Under the pieces are notes generated by a model, which did not search any database, had not been told where the DNA came from, and saw only the letters and a list, made by a program, of their open reading frames with translations. The translations under genes and the position numbers were made by a program. From Turnera subulata (lineage: Eukaryota; Streptophyta; Magnoliopsida; Malpighiales; Passifloraceae), in assembly GCA_028386065.3 (NCBI GenBank), contig JAKUCV010001653.1, positions 1 to 64,000 on the forward strand: 64,000 bases of DNA, in the 5' to 3' direction. Shown piece after piece: positions 55,628 to 64,000 of this stretch. How positions within the stretch are numbered: position 1 is the first letter of the stretch; each line of letters starts with the position of its first letter.

Positions 55628-56695
55628 TGTTAGCCTAAACATGCGTTAAGTGCATGATTAAGTAAATAATTAAGACTAATTTTGTTTAGTATATTTATGA
55701 CGATTATTCAATATCTATATTATTATTTTGACGATTAACAAATAGTATAAAAAGCCCTTGTATGTTTTAAGAATTTGTAGAAAATTTGGTCTCTCGCAAA
55801 AACCAAATACCATGAAGATTTGGCTTCATCGTGGCTTTTCCTTCGAACCAAAGTGTCGCTGTCTGGGCAGTTGGAGTTGTGGTCCCGAAAAGTAGCTGTC
55901 TTTAAAGCAATTAAAGCAACAGATTTACTTGGTCTCCAAGGGTCAGAAAGCGATCAGAAAAGTGGTCCTCATATCCTCTTTCATGCCTCAAAGAGCTGGT
56001 GGTCCTCATTTCTATTTTCGGAGATACTTTTTGAAGATTAAAAAACAATTTCTGCCCAAGTAATTACCAGTTTTGGTTCAGCCAACATCCAAACGTTGAC
56101 AGTTCTTAATTGAAGAAAGAAGTCAACTTATACGCCACCTAGAAGAAATCTAGCCATTGGAAGACACTCCTCCCCATCTTTAGATTCTGTAAATAGAGGA
56201 TTGAAGCCTCACAGCAATTCAACCTAGCCAATCAAGAGATTCTAAGTTGTGAAAAAGAGCATACCTTGTGAGATTATCTTCGTGCGAATTTGTGTAACTT
56301 CTTCAGTGAGTCACTCTTGAAGCTTTGATCATTGAGAGGTTGTAATCAGCAGGATTGGGAGTTAATCTTGTTGGGTAGACAAAGCTAGGTTCAGCTTTGG
56401 GTTAGGGTTAGCAAGTTCAGCCCGCAAAAACTTGTGTACCATAGGTTATTTGGCTCGCATGCAAAAGCCAAGATAGTGGATAGTTAGAAATCCTAAAGAG
56501 GGGGACCTTTAGGTAGTGGATGTACTCCTGAGTGGGGAACCACTATAAATTGCTTGTGTCCTTTACTTTTCTGTCTTCATTATCACATTTCCATTTTGTT
56601 TCACATTTGGCTTTTGTGTCGAGCCAAATCTCTAAAAATTCGAAAAAGAGGAAAAGCTAATTCAACCCCCCTTCTTAGCCTTTTCTGGGCCAACA
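55628..56695 (+). repeat. Element G 5' LTR (1,068 bp)
   Basis: From TGTTAGCCTAAACAT to TCTGGGCCAACA, followed by the PBS ATTGGTAGCGGAAC at 56696. The start matches the minus strand of 60539-60522 (TGTTAGCCTAAACATATG), the LTR of H. TATA-like TGTAAATAGAGG at about 56188. Carries ATTTGGCT-N9-AGCCAAAT at 56605-56629 and a related dyad at 55784-55808. Confidence 0.85.
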
Positions 56696-56749
56696 ATTGG
56701 TAGCGGAACTACGTTCTCAATCTAGTGGATTAATCTCCAGAGAAAAAGA

Positions 56750-58413
56750 TCATAGCTTATGAAGGTACAAGTGTCAACAAAGTTCCATACTTTGATGGAG
56801 TAAACTTTAATTACTGGAAGTTTAGAATGAAGATCTTTCTTGAAGGGAAAGATTTTGAGTTGTGGAATATTGTTCAGAGTCCCTATGCCAGACCTCAAAG
56901 AGACATGCAATTCTGGTCTTAAGAAGAGCTAAGAAGAGCCAAGCTTAATGCACAAGCCAAAAATATACTACTATGTGGTAAAAGAGAAAGTGAATTTTAA
57001 AGGGTTAGCTCTTGTAGCACAGCCTATGAAAATATGGAGGCTTCTTTGTGTCACACACGAAGGAACTAACCAAGTAAAGGAGTCTCGGCTCAATTGTCTA
57101 ATGAGGGACTATGAGCTCTTCCAAATGGTTGCTGGAGAAACTGTGTAAGAAATGGATACACGCTTCACCATTCTTTGCAAAGGGTTAGCCTTACTTGGTA
57201 GACCCGTCACTCATAAAGAAAAAGTGGCAAAAATCTTTAAATCTCTACCTAAGGAGTGGGAGCAAAAAGTCACAGCTATTTAAGAAACTCAGAATCTGAA
57301 CACTCTCACTTATGATGAGTTTATTGGCAAGCCTATAGTTCATGGCTCTAAATTGGAACCAAAAGAACCAAAGAAGAAAGATTTGACTCTGAAGGTGGAC
57401 CAAGATTCCAGTGATGAGTACAATGATGTGGATATGGCACTAATCACTAAGAAGTTTGTCAAATTTCTTTGAAAGAGAAGGCAAATGGAAGGAAAGGGTT
57501 TCCAAGGTGCCAAATCAACTGAACAAAAGAAAGACTCACTGGTGTGTTTTGGCTGCAATCGTCCAGGCCATATCAAGTCAGAATGTCAACATCAAAAAAC
57601 CAAATCTGATATCCCTAGGAACAAAGGAAAGAAAGCTATGTCAGCATGGGATGATTTGGACTCATCAAGCGACTCTGACTCTGATGAAGCAGTAAATCTA
57701 TGCTTGATGGCTCGAGAAGATAATGAGGTAAATGATTCTCTTGATTACACTTTTGATGAACTACAAGGTGCATTTGAAGAATTGCATGATAAGTATGAAC
57801 GAGCACTTAAGAAAAACATGACATATAAGAAACGCACTAATCTGTTTGGATTTGATCATGCATCTCACAAAACTGCATATGTACTCTTCAGCGTGCACAT
57901 GCTGAAAGTTTGTCTATTTGTTAGTCATTAAAGAAAGAGAAACTTGCTGCTCAAAATGCATATAATGATCTTGCGAAAAAGTTAGCAAGCAATTTGAGCA
58001 AATGTGAAAAGATGATTCAAAAGAATGATGCTCTTAAGGCTGAAGTAGAGGATCTTAAATGTTCCTTAGATAAGTTTACTAAAGGAAGATAGCCTGAATA
58101 TGTTGTTAGGACAACAAAGGCATTCACTAGAAAAAAGTGGAATAGGTGCGATATATATGGTTTTTAACAAGCCAAATCTGCCTGTTAAGTTTGTCAAAGC
58201 TGAATCAAGAACACCATACAGACCTAGAAATCATGAACATCATAGGGAAAGGTATCATGAGCACTCACATAGGTCTGATATCACATGCTATTATTATGGA
58301 AATGTTGGTCATACAATCAGGTCATGCTTTCATAGGAAAAGGAGCAACCATGTCAAATATATTTTGGTTCCGAAAGGAGCCAAATCTAACCCTGAAGGAC
58401 CCAAGTTAGTTTA
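56750..58413 (+). pseudogene. Element G Gag (SIRE-type)
   Basis: N-terminal copia Gag motif KVPYFDGVNFNYWKFRMKIF (near 56776), then many frame breaks. First knuckle CFGCNRPGHIKSEC (57550), an acidic/Ser-rich segment (SSSDSDSDEAVNLCLMAR) and TFDELQGAFEELHDKYERAL, matching the corresponding part of element A's Gag. A second knuckle CYYYGNVGHTIRSC (58275) has Tyr in place of one residue of the usual pattern but keeps C-C-H-C. Ends at 58412-58414. An RNA-binding capsid-type protein if intact. Confidence 0.85.
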
Positions 58414-58435
58414 GGTACTTAAAACTTGATCATTT

Positions 58436-58923
58436 AACAGGATGCAAGGGATGAATGGGTTCTGAACAGCGGTTGTTCATGACACATGATAGGTGACCCA
58501 TCAAAATTTACATCCCTTCTCTCAAAATACCGAGGTAATATTACATTTGGTGATAGCTCAAAAGGAAAAATCCTCGGTATTGGTAACATTGGTGCTAATC
58601 AAACTATTGAGCATGTGCTTCTTGTTGATAATTTTAAGTACAATTTGCTCAGTATTAGTCAGCTTTGTGACAAAAGATTCAGAGTTACTTTTGAATCATC
58701 AAGTTGTCTTGTGAATAGAGTTGATGATGAGAATGCCTTGTTTGTTGGAAAGAGGATTGGTAATCTATACTCTATACGTTTAGATCAAGTGCATTAGTGC
58801 AAGAACAAATACTCCAACTTCATGGCATAAGAGACTGGGGCATGCAAATCTTGAAATTATCTCATTTCTGTCAAAGAAAGATTTGGTCGATGGTCTGCCA
58901 AAGCTAAAGTTCGAAGCAGAAAC
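58436..58923 (+). pseudogene. Element G protease remnant and GAG-pre-integrase
   Basis: The frame 58486-58797 reads MIGDPSKFTSLLSKYRG, ITFGDSSKGKILGIGNIG, VLLVDNFKYNLLSISQLCDK, the usual copia protease-to-integrase text; the catalytic Asp region lies in a stop-containing stretch just before. The pre-integrase His motif HKRLGHANLEIIS is visible at about 58835-58870 in another frame. Coding runs out at 58923. Confidence 0.8.
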
Positions 58924-58924
58924 N
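58924..58924. other. Single ambiguous base N at an inverted junction
   Basis: The only N in the window. Left of it is plus-strand GAG-pre-integrase of element G; right of it is the minus-oriented LTR of element H, same family, lacking its terminal ~45 bp. A contig join, collapsed or misassembled repeat is as likely as a true inversion. Confidence 0.95.
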
Positions 58925-60539
58925 AATTAGCTTTTCCTCTTTTTCGGGTTTTCAGAGATTTGGCTCGACGCAGAAGCCAAATGTTAAACTTAAGTGGAAA
59001 TGCGGGAATGAAGATAGAAAAGCAATGGACACAAGCAATTTATAGTGGTTCCCCACGCAGGAGTACATCCACTACCTAAAGGTCCCCCCTTTAGGATTTC
59101 TAAACTATCCACTATACTAGGCTTTTACGGGTTCAACCTTAACCTTTACAAGCTTTTACAGGAGCAGTTCTAACCTAAGCTTTTCAAAGGCTCAGCTCTA
59201 ACCTACCACTCAAGCTTTTCAAAAGTTTAGCTCTAACCTATCCTCAAAACTAATCCTAGCTTTGAGTATCAAGTAAGATTGTAACTTAATCTCACTTATA
59301 ATGCCCTCAACAAGATAACTTCAAGAGTGACTCACTCAAGAAGTGTTTACAACGAGTTTAGAACAGGAGATTCACTCAAGGTAAGCTCAATCTGAATTTT
59401 TGAATCTCTCAGAGGATTTGGCTCCAGCAGAAGCTAAATATCACAGAATACTTCCATAGGTTGAAGTACATCTTCTAATGAGGTTTCAGACCTCTTATAT
59501 AGATTCTCAGGATGGGGAAGCTCTCTCAAAACTTCACAAAATGGCCATATGATGTCAAGGTGGCATAGGAGTTGACTTCTTGCTTCTCTAATAAAACAGT
59601 CCACGTAGGCAAGCCAAATCTGCAGAATACTCGAGTTGCATTTCTTTTTCTTCAAAAAACTTCCCAAAAATGGAAAGTGTGGACCACCATATCTTCCAGG
59701 GTAGAGAGAGGATGTGAGGACCACTTTTCTGAACTTTATCTGACCCTTGGAGTGCAAGTTTAACCGTTAGTTGACTTGGTTTAAAACTGTTCACGCAGAT
59801 GAGCCAAATCTTGATATTACGTGGGCAGAAATTGTCTTTCTTAAAAAATATTTCCAAAAATGGAAAGTAAGGATTACCAGCTCTTTGATGCATGAAAGAG
59901 GATGTGAGGGCCACTTTTTTTATCTTTTACTGACCCATGGTGAGCAAGCAAAACCGTTAGTTGAGTTGCTTAAATGTCAACTACTTTTCGGGACCACATT
60001 CTTTATTGGCTGAAAGTGACAGGTTGCTTGTGTGGACCACCAATGCTTCCAAGATGCTTAGAAGGTGTGAGGACCACTTTCCAGATCTTTTTCTAACACT
60101 TGTGCTGCAAGTTTGGATGTTGGTTGGCATTTTAATTGCCAACTACCGATCTGGGACCACACAAAATATAGATTGATAGTGACAGCTTGTTTTGCAGCCT
60201 GTGGAGCCAAATCTTCTCTGTTTTGGTTTCTTCGTGGAACCAAATATTTATGCCAATACTCAAACAACATAAAACACTTAACCAATATGTTTGTTAATCA
60301 TCAAAACAATATAATGATCATCAGAAACATATATTTGTATACTGAACATTTGGTTTCTTCCTGGAACCAAATGATTCTGCCCGATACTCAAACAACACAA
60401 AACACTTAACCAATATGTTTGTAATCATCAAAATAATATAATGATCATCAGAATCATTAGAAACATATATTTGTGTGCTAAATAGATTAGTCTTAATTAA
60501 TTACTAATTAAGCCACTAATCATATGTTTAGGCTAACAA
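58925..60539 (-). repeat. Element H 3' LTR (partial, about 1.6 kb)
   Basis: Minus strand starts TGTTAGCCTAAACATATG (60539) after the PPT. Longer than G's LTR because of internal repeats of a CCAAAAATGGAAAGT and GATGTGAGGACCAC type, spaced every ~170-200 bp (59660-60080). Ends at 58925 before the terminal CA. Contains dyads at 58958-58982, 59416-59439, 60221-60245 and 60348-60372. A TATA-like ATATAAGAGG (minus) lies near 59490. Minus-strand ORFs 59434-59757 and 59588-59914 are chance frames. Confidence 0.85.
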
Positions 60540-60553
60540 TCTCCCCCTTTTTG
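60540..60553 (-). other. Polypurine tract of element H
   Basis: Minus strand AAAAAGGGGGAGAT directly before the LTR start. This is the same PPT type as in SIRE elements and fixes the minus orientation. Confidence 0.9.
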
Positions 60554-61376
60554 ATGATGACAAATATGCTGTGTTGTTTCCTACAAAACAGAGGTTAAAT
60601 CACATTTAGCACTTGTACATAAACTCCCCCTGTTTCATTGCTTTTCTGCATAATAAATTGTGCACACTTTGATAGCAGCAACATTATTCCATTTACTCAA
60701 CACACATACTTTCTCCCCCATTTTCACTCCCATTTACAAACATACAACACATCATATACTTCTCCCCCTTTTGTCATTAACAAAAAATCCATAGATAAAA
60801 CCATGCCGCCAAAAACAGTAGTTAGAAATAAGATAACCAAATAAGTAAGCTCCCCCTGTTTTATAGGCATAATCAACGCATTCATCTGGCTCATTCATCC
60901 AGCCAAATGCTCCCCCTGCATTTATGCATAGTATACTTAAAGCTTTGCTAAAGGCTTTTTGTCAATAGCTCCCACTGCATATAAGTACAGTATACATATG
61001 ATTTCATTCCCAAAATTTTCACATACATATAACCTGCAAAAAAATTCTCAACATATCATTTGGCTTACACATCAGCCAAATCTATCATCAATAACATCAT
61101 TATAAGCTCATGAGTATTTCTTGCAATAATTATTTGGCTTTCACATCAGCCAATTTTATCAACATTATAAGCTCATCGACATTTGGCTGTTCCACTGAGC
61201 CAAATGTTGTTCCCTGCATCAGAAAATTAACACAAAAGGTATACCGCAACAGTAGAAGATTCCATCAAGTATCAATAACATAACAACATATATATATCTC
61301 CCTGTTTTGTCATCAACACAAGAGAACACAAATAAAAGCCATGGTAGATAATAGATATTCATAAATCAAAAGACAA
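60554..61376 (-). other. Element H 3' untranslated region
   Basis: Non-coding stretch between envelope-like ORF and PPT. Contains several CTCCCCCT purine/pyrimidine tracts (minus-strand AGGGGGAG at 60613-60910) and dyads ATTTGGCT/AGCCAAAT at 60884-60908, 61058-61081, 61132-61155 and 61181-61205. No ORF of note. Confidence 0.75.
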
Positions 61377-62960
61377 TTATCCGAAAGTATAAGAAACCAA
61401 ATATTCAAAAGCAATTACAGAATATTCCCCTTCGGAATTTGGCTTGATAGACATCTTCGCCAGAGTGTCAACATTGATTTCTTTGAGTTTAATCGGCTTA
61501 TTCGTAGTAGTAGACTTAATCTTCAACTGTTTAGCCAGCAAGGTAATGAGTGCACCATGAGAATGTTCCCTGTAGACACCCATGAGATAGAGAATAAGAG
61601 TACTGAAGCTGATAGAAGATCTCTCGATAAGGCAAGCGATGATCTATTGATCAAGTTTCTTAATCATAGTGCGACAATTCTTCCTTGGCATGTTGATTGG
61701 AGTTCCAGAAGCAGAATCATAGAACCCTATCTTGTCTGGCTTCATCTTCAACAAATCACATATCATCTCAACTGTCACTGTGATCTTCTTCCCTTTGATC
61801 TTCGTTTTGGTGCAAGTGAGCAGACCATCTTTCCCATACTCCACAGTCTTGTTATCATAGAAATCGTTCATTAAAGCTTCATACTCTTGTTCCTTCAAGG
61901 TGACTAAGGTGGTGAGCTTAGCATCTTTCAACAATTTTGCTACATCGATTCCTTCAAAGTCACTTAGAACCATAGTGCAGGTAGAGGGTATGGGTGAAGT
62001 ACTTCTTCTTGGCCCTTTTGCTTGATTCGGACTTGGTCAGAGCCTTGAGCTTTCTTTTGGAGTAATTTCTTTCTCCTTTTCAGATTTCTCCTCAACTTCA
62101 AGCTCTTTTTCATCGTCCTCTTCTTTGTCTTTCTCATCATCATCTTTACTATCATCATCATGGTCATCTTCATTTTCAGAATCATCATCAAACCCTTCTT
62201 TATCTGATTCATTCTCATTCTCTGGCTCATCCTCAGAATTCTGTTCCTTGTCACTCTTATTTGGTTTCTTGTCACTGTTATTTGGCTCTTCATCAGCCAA
62301 ATCATCATCTGACTTCTCTTTGTCTTCATCACTCCTCTTTCTCTTTTTGGAGCTCTTGTCACCATCATCAACAGGTGAATTCTCACTTTGATCATCATCA
62401 AATTCAACTTCAACAATCTTCTTTCCAAGCTTCTTTCCTTCTCTCCCAAACACGGTTTGTGCATGTGTGCTTGGCCTGACAAGTCGAGCTCTTGATGTTT
62501 GAGAGGTAAGAGTTTGAGACAAGTGCTTTGGCAGTTTTAATATGGGTACATCAGATTTGGTTTTTGAGCTCTCGGTTTCTTTCTCAACTTCAGTTTCTGG
62601 AACAACTTTTTCGGCATCAGATTTGGTCTCTAGTTGAGCCAAATCTCCTTCTGGCAGTACATTCTCATCTTTCTCTTCTGGCAGCAAGCTTTGATTTTCT
62701 ATAGTCTCCTTTTTAGCCTTTTTAGCCGATGCTCTTCCACTAATCGCAGGCGATGGACTATTGAATAGGTTTTGGCTCAACTCTGAACCAAATACTACAA
62801 CTCTTGCTCTTTGATGCTCTTGGTGATTTGAATGGAACCATGACTTATTGTCATATGCTCGGATGCTTAGTGCAAGTGTGGAATGTGTGACGATTGAATA
62901 TATTCTAAGTTCATATGTATGCAATATTTTATGATATGCATGAACACATAGATTCCAAAT
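61377..62960 (-). pseudogene. Envelope-like ORF of element H
   Basis: After pol on the minus strand. The N-terminal part (62820-62037) is long, Lys/Glu- and then Asp/Glu/Ser-rich (DDDQSENSPVDDGDKSS, then SDEDKEKSDDDLADEEP). Near the start of this region is SPAISGRASAKKAKKE. Frame changes near 62040 and 61970 lead to a more globular segment (61973-61644: MVLSDFEGIDVAKLLKDAKL, KGKKITVTVEMICDLLKM), then 61583-61377. The order acidic-plus-globular differs from element A, where the acidic part is C-terminal. It has no recognisable signal peptide or membrane segment. The start used is uncertain; upstream text to 62996 reads through from pol. Function unknown. Confidence 0.65.
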
Positions 62961-62980
62961 GTGGAGCCAAATCAGAATAC

Positions 62981-63180
62981 TTATGATATATTGCAAATAC
63001 CAAGCTCGAGTCTGATTTTGGTGAACTGATCTTCCTTCAATTGTTTGGTAAAGATGTCTGCCAGTTGATTTTCAGTTCTCACAAACTCAATAGCCACATC
63101 CTTCTTCAACACATGGTCTCGAATAAAATGATGTCTAACTTCAATGTGTTTGGTTCGAGAGTGTTGCACCGGATTCTTAG
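62981..63180 (-). pseudogene. Element H RNase H C-terminal tail
   Basis: SRTKHIEVRHHFIRDHV and VRTENQLADIFTKQL are the C-terminal motifs of copia RNase H (HIDxRxHFIRD, LADxFTK). The frame ends ELGICNIS at a stop at 62981. The RNase H core (AEY, CDN) between here and 63254 is missing, leaving about 75 bp of unrelated-looking sequence. Confidence 0.85.
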
Positions 63181-63253
63181 TTAGGTTGATGGCACTTGAG
63201 CTATCATGCCTCTGTATAATTTCACATCAACATCCTTACCATTATATTCCTTG

Positions 63254-64000
63254 TCAAGTTTCGGTGCCAGTGCTCATTGGTGTTGGACTAGTTTTGGCTT
63301 CAGACAAGCCAAATCTTTCCAGCAGTTCACGTGTGTACTTTGCTTGATTAAGAAAAATGTCACCATCGAGTTGCTTGACTTGAAAACCCAGGAAGAAGTT
63401 TAATTCTCCCATCATGCTCATTTCAAACTCACTATGCATAAGCTTTTCAAACTCTTGACAAAGAGATTCATTAGTAGCACCAAATAAAATATCATCAATA
63501 TATATTTGCACAATAATGATATCATCTTTGTTAGATTTCACAAATAGAGTTGAGTTGACTTTTCCTCTTGTAAAGCATTGTGAGATAAGATATGAGCTTA
63601 ATCTATCATACCAAGCCCTAGGTGCCTGTTTAACGCCATACAATGCCTTTTTCAATTTAAAAACATGTTGTGGATGCTCATGGTTTTCAATTCTGTAGGT
63701 TGTTCTACATATACTTCTTCCATAATGTATCCATTTAGAAAAGCACTCTTGACATCCATTTGTTAGAGTTTGAAAGATTTAAAAGATGCAAATGCAACCA
63801 GCGTGCGAATAGATTCAAGTCTAGCTACTAGTGCAAAGGTCTCATCATAATCAATACCTTCCTTTTGATTGTACCCTTGTGCAACCAATCGAGCTTTGTT
63901 CCTTACCACAGTTCCTGACTCATCAAGCTTGTTCCTAAAGACCCATTTGGTTCCAGTGACAGGATGGTCTTCTGGCCTTGCAACAAGCTCCCACACATTA
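63254..64000 (-). pseudogene. Element H reverse transcriptase
   Basis: From the right edge: [60 protein letters not shown] frame break near 63763 is followed by KKALYGVKQAPRAWYDRLSS, IIVQIYIDDILFGATNE (catalytic YIDD near 63500), MMGELNFFLGFQVKQ and YTRELLERFGLSEAK. Two or three frame breaks. The text is that of a SIRE-type copia RT. It continues beyond the window. Confidence 0.9.

Larger units (their letters stand above)
55628..58923 (+). mobile_element. Element G: SIRE-type copia, 5' half
   Basis: 5' LTR (55628-56695), PBS, Gag with two zinc knuckles and the protease/GAG-pre-integrase start, all plus strand and stop-ridden. Ends at the N at 58924, where an inverted copy of the same family's LTR begins. 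Inserted into F3 gag. The rest of pol and the 3' LTR are not present in this orientation. Confidence 0.85.
56605..63314. repeat. Dispersed ATTTGGCT-N7-9-AGCCAAAT dyads (family G/H)
   Basis: Positions (half-site starts): 56605/56622, 58958/58975, 59416/59432, 60221/60238, 60348/60365, 60884/60901, 61058/61074, 61132/61148, 61181/61198, 62280/62295, 62621/62637 and 63292/63307. Spacers are 7-9 nt, most often 9. Some have ATTTGGTT/AACCAAAT in place, a compensatory change that keeps the inverted repeat. They occur in LTR, 3' UTR, envelope-like ORF and even at the end of RT. The range given covers the copies; they are not contiguous. Confidence 0.85.
58925..64000 (-). mobile_element. Element H: SIRE-type copia, 3' half
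   Basis: On the minus strand from the window edge: RT, end of RNase H, envelope-like region, PPT and 3' LTR (60539-58925, end missing). Same family as G by LTR start, by ATTTGGCT/AGCCAAAT dyads and by overall text. The RNase H core is deleted. G and H converge on the N at 58924. Confidence 0.85.

Noticed and set aside
62125..62479. Plus-strand serine-rich ORFs.
   Set aside because: Antisense of the Glu/Asp-rich codons of the envelope-like ORF of element H.

Overview
The window is intergenic DNA from a plant nuclear genome, probably a eudicot. It is almost wall-to-wall nested transposable elements, and I see no credible host gene, rRNA or tRNA gene. The evidence for a plant is: SIRE-type Ty1/copia elements with an envelope-like ORF after pol, Ty3/gypsy elements primed by initiator-Met-type sites, plant L1-type LINEs with a zf-RVT domain and C-terminal RNase H, a tRNA-derived SINE, a Helitron terminus, Mutator-like elements with long TIRs, and a hAT-type element. 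Nearly every coding region has stops or frameshifts.

Left nest (1-24 kb). A degraded L1 LINE (17576-21890) was hit by a large non-coding LTR element B (9409-17575, minus). B's left LTR was then hit by a SIRE-like copia element A (3396-9408, minus), and A's left LTR was hit by a Ty3-type element whose 3' LTR ends at 3395. A has lost nearly all of pol but keeps gag and an envelope-like ORF. An AT-rich array of ~518-bp repeats follows the LINE; it contains a SINE with a 17-bp target duplication and ends in a Helitron-like hairpin/CTAG.

Middle (24-55.6 kb). A TRIM-sized element and a 5'-truncated copia lead into many pieces of one Ty3/gypsy family: an LTR with leader, an inverted LTR with leader (32421-33654), a nearly complete gag-PR-RT-RH-INT body F1 (33655-50049), a second RH-INT-LTR F2 (50050-52565) and a third LTR-leader-gag F3 (53651-55627). 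These pieces carry younger insertions: a solo LTR with a 1.8-kb MULE inside it, a 2.4-kb MULE with a hAT element inside it, a copia element E with two LTRs and a perfect TSD (38706-46513), a related solo LTR (47934-49313) and a LINE tail. Both MULEs hold GC-rich segments that look like captured gene pieces.

Right end (55.6-64 kb). Two SIRE-type copies of one family, G (plus) and H (minus), meet at a single N (58924). H supplies RT, an acidic envelope-like region, PPT and LTR.

Most unusual signal. Several unrelated LTR-element families here carry their own family-specific short inverted-repeat modules in many copies, often with a ~9-nt spacer: AACATCGATGTT pairs (A and E), ATTTGGCT-N7-9-AGCCAAAT (G/H), ACAGCCTCA-N9-TGAGNCTGT (first Ty3 element), and CCGCCAAGTGTTGGCGG every 31 bp (B). 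In A and B they lie about 100-140 bp upstream of a TATA-like box in the LTR.
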